The position numbers were made by a program, and so were the translations under genes. A stretch of 64,000 nucleotides of DNA from CAVVAE01 sp963746185. GTDB taxonomy: Bacteria > Actinomycetota > Actinomycetes > Propionibacteriales > Nocardioidaceae. Positions within the stretch are counted from its first letter, which is position 1. The number at the start of each line of letters is the position of its first letter. Shown here piece after piece: positions 43,058-50,582 of this stretch. The notes under the pieces were generated by a model. It worked only from the letters and a program-made list of their open reading frames with translations. It had not been told where the DNA came from and ran no database searches. The stretch is from positions 1,240,001 to 1,304,000 of the forward strand of contig CAVVAE010000004.1 of assembly GCA_963746185.1 (NCBI GenBank), written 5' to 3'.

Positions 43058-43083
43058 GCGCCCTCTGACGGTGCGATGATCAC
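43058..43083 (+). promoter_or_regulatory. Promoter-like element shared by the two M1 genes, second copy
   Basis: GCGCCCTCTGACGGTGCGAT followed by GATCAC ends 42 nt before the second M1 ATG, mirroring the first copy. The duplication that made the two genes included this control region. Confidence 0.5.
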
Positions 43084-43125
43084 GAGGAATTCGACCTCCT
43101 CGACCACCTGCCTGAGTGGGAGACC

Positions 43126-44568
43126 ATGAAACGCAGACTGCTTGCCGCCGTCGCGGCTGCCACCGCCATCTTGCTACCCGCCGGAGATCTGAGTGGTATG
43201 GCGGGCACCAGCACTCCGTCGGCGCTCACGCGTGAGTCGGTCGCTAGACCTGCGAGCGGCATCGGCGATCCGTACTACCCGGCCGACGGTAACCCCGGCT
43301 ACAACGTCGTGAGCTACCACGTGGTCCTCGACTACTACACCAAACATGAGTCGATCAGGGCGACGACGGTCGTCAGGTCGCTCGCCAAGCAGCGGCTGAC
43401 GTCATTCCACCTGGACCTCAAGGGGTTGCGGGTCGGCTCCGTCGCCGTCGACGGTCGGCGGGCGACGTGGGCTCGCAGAGGTGCGCATGAGCTCGTGGTG
43501 ACTCCGGCGCGTGCCGTCAGGTCCGGAGAGCCGTTCGCGACCCGCGTGACGTATGCCGGCAAGCTGCGCTACGTCCTCGACGCGGGCTCACCGAGCGGCT
43601 GGACGTCGGCTCGGACGCCGGGAAGCGGCTTCATCGCCGGGGAGCCGCACGGGTGTGCGATCTGGTATCCGTGTAACGACCATCCGACCGACAAGGCGCG
43701 CTTCTCGCTGACGGCGACGGTCCCTCGCCCGTTGGCCGTGATCTCTGGCGGCGACCAAGGTCGCACCTCCGCCGGAGTACGGCACGGTGCGAAGGTCCGT
43801 ACCTACCGGTGGCGGTTGGGCGAACGCACGGCGACGTACCTGACGACGATGTACATCGACAAGCTGACGTTCGAACGTTCACGGCTGGCCGACGGCACGA
43901 AGGTGGTCTCGGCCTACGGACCACGACCTGGCCGCGCCCAGCAGCGTGAGAGCAAATTGCCCGAGATCCTGCGCGTGCTGTCGCGACGGTGGGGTCAGTA
44001 CCCGGCTCCACAAGCCGGCGGGATCTTCGTCAGCGACAGCATCCCGTACGAGCTCGAGACCTATACGCGACCGGTCTACTCCCGCTCGACAAGCCTGATC
44101 ACGATCGTTCATGAGAACGGCCATCAATGGTGGGGCGACAATGTGTCGCTGCGCCGGTGGCGCGACATCTGTCTCAACGAGTGCCTGGCGTCGTACTCCG
44201 AGTGGCTCTGGGATGAGCACAACGGGGTGAACCTCGACCGCCGCTATCGACACCAGATCAAGGAGCGCGGGCGTCATCTCTTCCGGATGAACTTGTACGA
44301 CATGGGTCCAGACCATGAGTTCGACTTCGCTGTGTATGTGAAGGGCAAGTTCTTCGTGCACGCACTGCGCAACAAGGTCGGAGACCGTCGGTTTTTCTCG
44401 GCCATGCGCAGCATTCAGCGCAACTTCGCCGGCGGCAACATCTCGATGAACGCATTGCGCAACCATCTCGAGCGGCGTACCGATGTCGACCTGAGGAGCT
44501 TCTGGCGGCAGTGGGTGTACAAGACGGTGGTTCCGTCGGACGCGAACCTCTTCCCCGGCAACCTCTGA
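43126..44568 (+). CDS. M1-family zinc metallopeptidase, secreted paralogue
   Basis: A 480-residue paralogue of the preceding gene, with the same length and the same IGDPYYP.DGNPGY start after the signal. It has a Sec signal peptide (MKRRLLAAVAAATAILLPAG) without a lipobox Cys, so it is probably released. The zinc site H329-ENG-H333 with Glu352 is intact, with YELETYTRPVY before it. It is strongly Arg-rich throughout, unlike the acidic first copy. Both share NLYDMGP.HEFDFA. The pair may divide substrate or location between membrane and medium. Confidence 0.93.
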   Translation: MKRRLLAAVAAATAILLPAGDLSGMAGTSTPSALTRESVARPASGIGDPYYPADGNPGYNVVSYHVVLDYYTKHESIRATTVVRSLAKQRLTSFHLDLKGLRVGSVAVDGRRATWARRGAHELVVTPARAVRSGEPFATRVTYAGKLRYVLDAGSPSGWTSARTPGSGFIAGEPHGCAIWYPCNDHPTDKARFSLTATVPRPLAVISGGDQGRTSAGVRHGAKVRTYRWRLGERTATYLTTMYIDKLTFERSRLADGTKVVSAYGPRPGRAQQRESKLPEILRVLSRRWGQYPAPQAGGIFVSDSIPYELETYTRPVYSRSTSLITIVHENGHQWWGDNVSLRRWRDICLNECLASYSEWLWDEHNGVNLDRRYRHQIKERGRHLFRMNLYDMGPDHEFDFAVYVKGKFFVHALRNKVGDRRFFSAMRSIQRNFAGGNISMNALRNHLERRTDVDLRSFWRQWVYKTVVPSDANLFPGNL

Positions 44569-44596
44569 CGTCGCAACCGAGACTTAGGCTGCCTCG

Positions 44597-44944
44597 ATGA
44601 CGGTCAAGCGCATCAAGCCCAACATCCGGTCGGATCACTTCGATGAGAGTCGCGCCTTCTACAGCGGGGTCATCGGCCTTGAGGAGAGCAGCGGTCTCGA
44701 CTGGATCCTGTTCTTCGGGACCGATCAACGCGAGGTTCAACTCAGCCTCATGAAGCTCGACATCAAAGCGCACGTCCATCCCGACGTATCCATCGAGGTG
44801 GATGACGTCGACGCGGTCTTCGAACGTGCTGTAGCGGCGGGAGCTGAGATCGTCTATCCGCTGACTGACGAGGACTGGGGTCTTCGACGGTTCTTCGTAC
44901 GTGATCCGAACGGAGCCGTCATCAACGTGACCCAGCACGAGTGA
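44597..44944 (+). CDS. VOC-family (glyoxalase-like) protein
   Basis: A 115-residue protein: IKPNIRSDHFDESRAFYSGV, LDWILFFGTDQREVQLSLM, VSIEVDDVDAVFERAVAAG and FFVRDPNGAVINVTQH. This is a complete VOC fold of two modules. Substrate unknown. ATG 44597 lies six nt after TAGGCT, a leaderless start. The following gap of about 115 nt contains nothing recognised. Confidence 0.88.
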   Translation: MTVKRIKPNIRSDHFDESRAFYSGVIGLEESSGLDWILFFGTDQREVQLSLMKLDIKAHVHPDVSIEVDDVDAVFERAVAAGAEIVYPLTDEDWGLRRFFVRDPNGAVINVTQHE

Positions 44945-45060
44945 CCGGGGTTCTGGGAACCGCAGCCGAGTGGGAGGTTGCGGTGGTGAAAACTGGCTCG
45001 AACGGTGCATGAAGCTCCCACTCGACTGCGTCGCCGCGAGGTCGCTCCACGATCGAGGGG

Positions 45061-45951
45061 TCAGCGCACCTGGGCCGCTATCGAAGGATCGGGAGGGCCT
45101 GCCACGTCGCCATGGGCGATCGCGGCCAGTGCTTCGACACCGTCGACCAGCCGCGGACCCGGGCGAGCGAAGGACGCGTTGGCGTCCACCGCCCACACCG
45201 GTACTCCTTCAGGCAGGACGCCGGCGGAGACGATCCCGCGGGCCAGTTCCAACGACGCCGGCAGCGCAAATCCGCAGGGTGCCGACACGATGATGTCGGG
45301 GGCGCTCGCAGCGACGTCCTCCCACGTCGTGCGATAGGACTTCTCGCCGACCGACCCGAGCGTCGACACAGCGCCTGCTGCCTCGACCATCTGCGGCACC
45401 CAGTGCCCCGGCGCGAACGGCGGGTCGGTCCACTCCAGCACCAGCACACGCGGTCGCGTTCGTCCGTCGACCGCGGCTGCGACCGTTTCGAGTCGACGAC
45501 GCAGCCCGGCGACCAGTGACGCAGCAGAGTCCTGCGCACCCGAGACTGCACCGAGCTCCTCGATCGACTCGAGCACTTCCTGGAGGGTGTGCGGGTCGAT
45601 GGTGACGACCTTGGCGGTGCAGCCGAGGTGCGCGAGCGCATCGTCGACCACCGAGACGTCCACCGCGCAGACGGCGCAGAGGTCCTGGGTCACTACCACG
45701 TCGGCGTCGAGGTCGGCCAGGGCACCCTCGTCGAGGTGGTAGAGGTCCTCACCGGCCGCCATCCGCTTGGCCACAAGGGAATCGATCGCGACCGGGTCGA
45801 GGCCCTCGGGCAGGCTGCTGGTCGAGACGATGCGCCGTTGCCGCGCGACAGGCGGAAAATCGCACTCGAACGTCACACCCACGACGTCGTCACCAGCACC
45901 CAGGGCGAACAAGATCTCTGTCGTCGAGGGCAGCAGCGACACGATCCTCAT
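45061..45951 (-). CDS. BtuF-like cobalamin/iron-type periplasmic-binding fold protein
   Basis: A 296-residue class III substrate-binding fold: MRIVSLLPSTTEILFALGAG at the N-terminus, DADVVVTQDLCAVCAVD with two Cys, a bridging helix with LEELGAVSGAQ-type sequence, and ARPGPRLVDGVEALAAIAHG at the end. This is the pattern of cobalamin-binding BtuF-like proteins, but no signal peptide or lipobox precedes it, and no permease or ATPase is adjacent. It is probably cytoplasmic, or its exporter signal is missing. ATG 45951 is seven nt after TAGCGT, a leaderless start. It is divergent from the purine operon. Confidence 0.85.
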   Translation of the reverse strand: MRIVSLLPSTTEILFALGAGDDVVGVTFECDFPPVARQRRIVSTSSLPEGLDPVAIDSLVAKRMAAGEDLYHLDEGALADLDADVVVTQDLCAVCAVDVSVVDDALAHLGCTAKVVTIDPHTLQEVLESIEELGAVSGAQDSAASLVAGLRRRLETVAAAVDGRTRPRVLVLEWTDPPFAPGHWVPQMVEAAGAVSTLGSVGEKSYRTTWEDVAASAPDIIVSAPCGFALPASLELARGIVSAGVLPEGVPVWAVDANASFARPGPRLVDGVEALAAIAHGDVAGPPDPSIAAQVR

Positions 45952-45997
45952 GGTCTGCACGCTACCCACCAACGGGAGGCGGCCGCTCACACGGGCA

Positions 45998-46012
45998 GTT
46001 GCCATGCGCAAC
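45998..46012. promoter_or_regulatory. Palindrome GTTGC-N5-GCAAC between BtuF-like gene and uraD
   Basis: Perfect 5-bp arms lie in the 118-nt divergent region. It may be an operator for the purine operon, whose regulator is not encoded next to it. The element is short, so the call is tentative. Confidence 0.35.
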
Positions 46013-46069
46013 CTCATCCCGGTCGCAGTAATGTGTGACGCCAGCCACGACATCGACGAGAGGGCGGCG

Positions 46070-46585
46070 ATGCAGGTCGAGGAGTTCAACGCGCTGAGCG
46101 TTGACGAGGCGCGGGCCGGCGTTGACGGCTGCCTGGGTGTACGCCGCTGGGCCGATGAGGTCGTCGAGGCTCGCCCGTACGTCGATCTGTCCGCCTTGCT
46201 GATGCACGCCAAGGCGAGTGCCGAGAACCTCACGGACGACGAGCTCGCCGCGGCCCTGACCCGGCATCCGCGGATCGGTGAGCAGCTGGAGGCCACAGCC
46301 GACGGCACACCGGCTGCCTCAGCGGAGCAGGCGTTCGCACGATCCGAACAGGCAGGCGTCGAGCGCGACGATGACACCGCCGAACGGCTGCGGCTCGGCA
46401 ACAAGCGCTACGAGGAGCGCTTCGATCGGGTGTTCCTCATCAGGGCGGCTGGACGTTCGAGCGAGGAGATCCTCAAGGAACTCGAACGACGGCTCGGCAA
46501 CGACGACGAGACCGAACGGCGCGAAGCGGTGGCCGCATTGCGCGACATCGCATTGCTGCGACTCCAGCAGGTGGTAAGCCCATGA
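46070..46585 (+). CDS. uraD: OHCU decarboxylase
   Basis: Decarboxylates 2-oxo-4-hydroxy-4-carboxy-5-ureidoimidazoline to S-allantoin. The 171-residue all-helical protein has the catalytic His in ALTRHPRIGEQ, plus SAEQAFARSEQ and LGNKRYEERFDRVFLIRAAG, the family signature. AGAGGG precedes ATG 46070; the open frame further upstream is not used. First gene of the purine operon. Its stop overlaps uraH (ATGA). Confidence 0.96.
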   Translation: MQVEEFNALSVDEARAGVDGCLGVRRWADEVVEARPYVDLSALLMHAKASAENLTDDELAAALTRHPRIGEQLEATADGTPAASAEQAFARSEQAGVERDDDTAERLRLGNKRYEERFDRVFLIRAAGRSSEEILKELERRLGNDDETERREAVAALRDIALLRLQQVVSP

Positions 46586-46911
46586 GCCACGTTACGACCC
46601 ACGTACTCGACACCGCTCAAGGTCGGCCCGCTGCGGGAATCACCGTGGTCCTCGAGCACACGTTGGGCGACCCGCCCGCCATGGCCACCAGCGAGACTGA
46701 CGAAGACGGCCGCATCAACGACCTCGGGCCAGACCAGCTCGAGGCCGGCCGCTACCAGCTGCGGTTCAACACCGGCGCCTACTTCACCGAACTTGGTCTG
46801 GAGGCTTTCTACCCTGAGGTCACGGTGACGTTCGAGGTGACGTCGGGCGAGCACTACCACGTCCCCCTGCTCCTCAGCCCGTTCGGCTATTCGACCTACC
46901 GCGGCAGCTGA
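46582..46911 (+). CDS. uraH: 5-hydroxyisourate hydrolase
   Basis: A 109-residue transthyretin-fold tetramer that opens 5-hydroxyisourate to OHCU. N-terminal catalytic signature SHVTTHVLDTAQGRPA, the Arg in the central strand, and the C-terminal tetrapeptide-like FGYSTYRGS (family YRGS end) are present. It overlaps uraD by 4 nt and is followed after 2 nt by urate oxidase. Confidence 0.97.
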   Translation: MSHVTTHVLDTAQGRPAAGITVVLEHTLGDPPAMATSETDEDGRINDLGPDQLEAGRYQLRFNTGAYFTELGLEAFYPEVTVTFEVTSGEHYHVPLLLSPFGYSTYRGS

Positions 46912-46913
46912 CG

Positions 46914-47864
46914 ATGGCCACCGAATCCCACATCGTGCTCGGGCCTCACCAGTACGGCAAAGCCGAGAATCGCGTCGTCCGGATCTACCGAGACACGCCC
47001 CGGCACGAGATCCACGACCTCAACGTGTCGACGGCGCTGCGTGGTGACTTTGATGCCGCCCACACCGACGGCGACCAGTCGAGGGTGCTCCCCACCGACA
47101 CCCAGAAGAACACCGTCTTCGCGTTTGCCAAGAGCCAAGGCGTCGACCAGATCGAGGACTTCGCCCTCGCCCTCGGCAGACATTTCGTGAACGACGTGGA
47201 GTCCGTCGATGGTGCAGCGATCAGGGTCGATGAGTACACCTGGTCGCGCATCGAGGTCGACGGCAAGCCACATGACCACAGCTTCGTCCGCACTGGCCCT
47301 GAAACCCGCACGACGTCTGTGACGGTCGACGGGCTCGGCGCCGATCAGCAGACCTGGGTGGTCTCCGGGCTGCGCGACCTCGTCGTACTGAAGTCGACCG
47401 GTTCGGAGTTCGCCGGCTTTCTGAAGGACGAGTACACCACCTTGGCCGAGACCCATGACCGGGTGATGGCAACGTCGCTGGTCGCCCGTTGGCGCTACGG
47501 CAACCTGGACCTCACCAACAACGCCAACCATGCCGGCGACACCTGCCCCGATTGGAGGGCTTCCTACGACGCCGTCCGGTCGACGTTGCTCGAGAAGTTC
47601 GCCACGGTGCACAGCCTGGCCCTGCAGCAGACGCTCTATGAGATGGGCAAGGGGGTGCTCGAACGGCGGCCCGAAGTCGTGGAGATCCGGTTGTCCGCGC
47701 CCAACATCCACCACTTCGTGGTGGATCTGGGGAAGTTTGGCCTCGACAACCCAGGCGAGGTCTTCCACGCCGACGATCGGCCCTATGGTCTGATCCAGGC
47801 GACCGTGCTTCGTGACGACGCGCCTGACGAGGGCCGAGCCTGGGAGGCGCGATGGAGTTCCTAG
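46914..47864 (+). CDS. pucL: Urate oxidase (uricase)
   Basis: Cofactor-free oxidation of urate to 5-hydroxyisourate. The 316-residue protein has two tunnelling-fold repeats. Visible residues: Lys and Thr of the proton relay (QYGKAENRVVRIYRD; LPTDTQKNTVFAFA), LKSTGSEFAGF, the ARWRYG segment and APNIHHFVVDLGKFGLDN near the end, with the conserved His. It precedes the XDH FAD subunit gene with a 13-nt overlap. Confidence 0.97.
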   Translation: MATESHIVLGPHQYGKAENRVVRIYRDTPRHEIHDLNVSTALRGDFDAAHTDGDQSRVLPTDTQKNTVFAFAKSQGVDQIEDFALALGRHFVNDVESVDGAAIRVDEYTWSRIEVDGKPHDHSFVRTGPETRTTSVTVDGLGADQQTWVVSGLRDLVVLKSTGSEFAGFLKDEYTTLAETHDRVMATSLVARWRYGNLDLTNNANHAGDTCPDWRASYDAVRSTLLEKFATVHSLALQQTLYEMGKGVLERRPEVVEIRLSAPNIHHFVVDLGKFGLDNPGEVFHADDRPYGLIQATVLRDDAPDEGRAWEARWSS

Positions 47865-48727
47865 CCCCGACGAACCTCGCCGATGCCCTTGCTGCCAAGG
47901 CTGAGATGCCTGAGGCGATGCCGATCATCGGAGGCACTGACGTGATGGTCGAGCTCAACTTCGACCGGCATCGACCACCGGCTCTTCTCGACCTCAGCCG
48001 GATCGCTGAGCTGGCTGATTGGAGCCTCGACGACGGCCGGGTCCGGCTGGGAGCTTGTGTGACCTACACCCGCGTCATCGATGAGCTCGGGGCCACGCTG
48101 CCTGGCCTCGCGATGGCGTCACGCACCGTCGGATCACCACAGATCCGTAACAAGGGAACGGTCGGCGGCAACCTAGGCGCTGCATCTCCCGCGGGCGACT
48201 CACACCCGGCGCTGCTGTCGGCCGAAACCGATGTCGAGCTCTCCAGCGTCGATGGGGTTCGCACGGTTCCGATCGACGAGTTCTACACCGGCGTGAAGAA
48301 GCACGCAGGTCGAGCCAACGAACTGATCACAGCCGTCATCATCACGCCGCCGTCTGGACCACAGCAGTTCAGCAAGATCGGCACCCGCAACGCGATGGTG
48401 ATCGCCGTGTCAGCCTTCGGGCTTGCGCTGCATCCCGACCGGCATGAGGTCCGCACCGGGATCGGGTCCGCCGCTCCAACCCCGCGGCGGGCGCTGGACG
48501 CCGAGACGTTCCTCGGCCAATCGCTGGAGAGCGAGGGACTGTGGGACTCGCGCGCAGAGCTGCCTGACGCGCTGACCCGCGAATTCGGAGAACGAGTCAA
48601 GACTTCGGCAGCGCCGATCGACGACGTACGCGGGACGGCAGCGTATCGACTTCACTCCTTGGGCGTGATGGCCCGCCGCACATTGGCTTGGGCCTGGGCC
48701 GACTATGCAACGACGGGAGGGATGTAG
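47852..48727 (+). CDS. Xanthine dehydrogenase FAD-binding subunit
   Basis: A 291-residue FAD-binding-5/CO-dehydrogenase medium-type subunit. FAD motifs are PIIGGTDVMVELNF and RNKGTVGGNLGAASPAGDSH, and the C-terminal CO_deh_flav_C region follows after about 180. It passes electrons from the Fe-S clusters to NAD+. It overlaps urate oxidase by 13 nt. Confidence 0.94.
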   Translation: MEFLAPTNLADALAAKAEMPEAMPIIGGTDVMVELNFDRHRPPALLDLSRIAELADWSLDDGRVRLGACVTYTRVIDELGATLPGLAMASRTVGSPQIRNKGTVGGNLGAASPAGDSHPALLSAETDVELSSVDGVRTVPIDEFYTGVKKHAGRANELITAVIITPPSGPQQFSKIGTRNAMVIAVSAFGLALHPDRHEVRTGIGSAAPTPRRALDAETFLGQSLESEGLWDSRAELPDALTREFGERVKTSAAPIDDVRGTAAYRLHSLGVMARRTLAWAWADYATTGGM

Positions 48728-48729
48728 TC

Positions 48730-49221
48730 ATGCGGATCACCACCACCGTCAACGGTGAGCCCCATGAGGCCGACGACGTCTGGGAAGGGGAGAGCCTGCT
48801 GTACGTGCTGCGCGAGCGGATGGGTCTACCGGGCTCCAAGAACGCTTGTGAGCAAGGCGAATGTGGCTCCTGCACGGTCTACATCGACGGCATTCCCGCA
48901 TGTGCCTGCCTGGTAGCAGCCGGCCAAGCCATCGGACGGGAGATCATCACGGTCGAGGGTCTCTCGGACGGTGAGGAGCTGCACGCGGTGCAGCAGGCGT
49001 TCATCGAGGCGGGTGCTGTCCAATGCGGATTCTGCACTCCCGGTCTGCTGGTCCAGACCCACGACCTGCTCCAACGAGACTCCGAGCCCGACGATGCGGA
49101 GATCCGGGAGTCCCTTGCCGGCAACCTGTGTCGGTGCACGGGCTATGAGAAGATCCTCGACGCCGTACGCCTCGCCGCTGGACGGATGCGGGCATCGGCT
49201 GGTTCAGGTGATGCGCCATGA
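48730..49221 (+). CDS. Xanthine dehydrogenase 2Fe-2S subunit
   Basis: A 163-residue two-cluster ferredoxin-like subunit. Cluster 1: CEQGECGSCTVYIDGIPAC, with four Cys. Cluster 2: AVQCGFCTPG and NLCRCTGY. ATG 48730 is supported by GGGAGGG, two nt after the FAD subunit's stop. It overlaps the deaminase gene by 4 nt. Confidence 0.96.
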   Translation: MRITTTVNGEPHEADDVWEGESLLYVLRERMGLPGSKNACEQGECGSCTVYIDGIPACACLVAAGQAIGREIITVEGLSDGEELHAVQQAFIEAGAVQCGFCTPGLLVQTHDLLQRDSEPDDAEIRESLAGNLCRCTGYEKILDAVRLAAGRMRASAGSGDAP

Positions 49222-50582
49222 CGACAGTCCTCGACGGATGCGCGATCGTCACGATGGACGGCAACCGGACGGAGTTCCGAGCCGGACACGTCGTCGTCGA
49301 CGGGGCCCGCATCACCGCAGTCAACGAAGGTTTCGCGCGTCGTGACCTGCCTGGGGCGACGTACGTCGATGCCACCGGTTGCCTTGCCACCCCTGGCCTC
49401 GTCAACACCCACCACCACCTCTACCAGTGGGTGACGCGCGGGTTCGCCGTCGACGCGACGCTCTTCGAATGGTTGACGACGCTCTACCCGATCTGGGGCT
49501 GTATCGACGAGGAGACGGTTCATGCTGCTGCGACAGGTGGGCTGGGATGGTTGGCGCGCACCGGCTGCACCACGTCGATGGATCACCACTACGTCTTTCC
49601 GACCGACGGTGGAGACCTGCTCACCGCCGAGATCGAGGCGGCCCGCGCGGTCGGCCTCCGGTTCCTCCCGACACGTGGGTCGATGGACCTGGGCAAGAGC
49701 CAAGGTGGGTTGCCGCCCGACCACGTCGTCGAGGACCTCGAGACGATCCTCGCGTCGACGACCTCTGCGATCGACACTCACCATGACGCGAGTCCGGACT
49801 CGATGCTCCGCATCGGGGTGGCCCCGTGCTCACCGTTCTCCGTGACCGGCGACCTGCTCAAACAAGCCGCCTCGCTTGCGCGTGACAAGGGCGTCCGTCT
49901 GCACACGCACCTCGCCGAGACCGTGGACGAGGACGAATTCTGCCAGGAGCGGTTCGGCTGCTCGCCGGTCGACTACGTCGAGTCGTTGGGCTGGTTGGGG
50001 CCAGACGTCTGGATGGCCCACGGTATCCACTTCGACGACGACGCGGTGGCCAAGTTGGGCGCAACGTCCACAGGCGTCGCGCACTGCCCGTCGTCCAACG
50101 CTCGGCTCGGTGCGGGCATCTGCCGCACCCGTGACCTGCGAGACGCCGGCGTTCCCGTCGGACTCGGTGTCGACGGTGCTGCTTCCAACGAGGCGGCTTC
50201 GCTGGTGGAGGAGCTTCGCCACGCCGTGTTGTTCGCTCGCGCCAAAGGTGGACCCGATGCGCTGACGGTCCGCGATGCCCTCGAGACAGCGACGATCGGC
50301 GGCGCTCAGGTGCTCGGCTGGGATGACCAGATCGGCTCCCTCGAAGCCGGCAAGCTCGCCGACATCGCCCTATGGCGCCTCGACACGATCGCGCACGTCG
50401 ATATCGCTGACCCGGTGGCCGCACTCGTGCTCGGGTCGGCCCCGCCGCTGGAGCTGCTGATGGTGCAAGGCCAGGCCGTCGTACGACGCGACGAGCTGGT
50501 CAATGTCGACGAGGAGTCGGTGGCGCATCAGGTGAAGTCCGCGAACGCCGCCTTGCTGACACGGGCAGGAGTCAGCTCATGA
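49218..50582 (+). CDS. 8-oxoguanine deaminase-like amidohydrolase
   Basis: A 454-residue metal-dependent amidohydrolase. Metal motif TPGLVNTHHHLYQW, then HTHLAETVDEDEF, MAHGIHFDDD and GLGVDGAASNEA (the Asp). The 'SMDHHY' and 'GVAHCPSSNARL' segments are typical of 8-oxoguanine and guanine-type deaminases. It would yield 2,6,8-trioxopurine (urate) directly from 8-oxoguanine, feeding the uricase. It sits between the Fe-S and Mo subunit genes of XDH, with 4-nt overlaps on both sides. TrzN-like activities are possible. Confidence 0.9.
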   Translation: MTTVLDGCAIVTMDGNRTEFRAGHVVVDGARITAVNEGFARRDLPGATYVDATGCLATPGLVNTHHHLYQWVTRGFAVDATLFEWLTTLYPIWGCIDEETVHAAATGGLGWLARTGCTTSMDHHYVFPTDGGDLLTAEIEAARAVGLRFLPTRGSMDLGKSQGGLPPDHVVEDLETILASTTSAIDTHHDASPDSMLRIGVAPCSPFSVTGDLLKQAASLARDKGVRLHTHLAETVDEDEFCQERFGCSPVDYVESLGWLGPDVWMAHGIHFDDDAVAKLGATSTGVAHCPSSNARLGAGICRTRDLRDAGVPVGLGVDGAASNEAASLVEELRHAVLFARAKGGPDALTVRDALETATIGGAQVLGWDDQIGSLEAGKLADIALWRLDTIAHVDIADPVAALVLGSAPPLELLMVQGQAVVRRDELVNVDEESVAHQVKSANAALLTRAGVSS

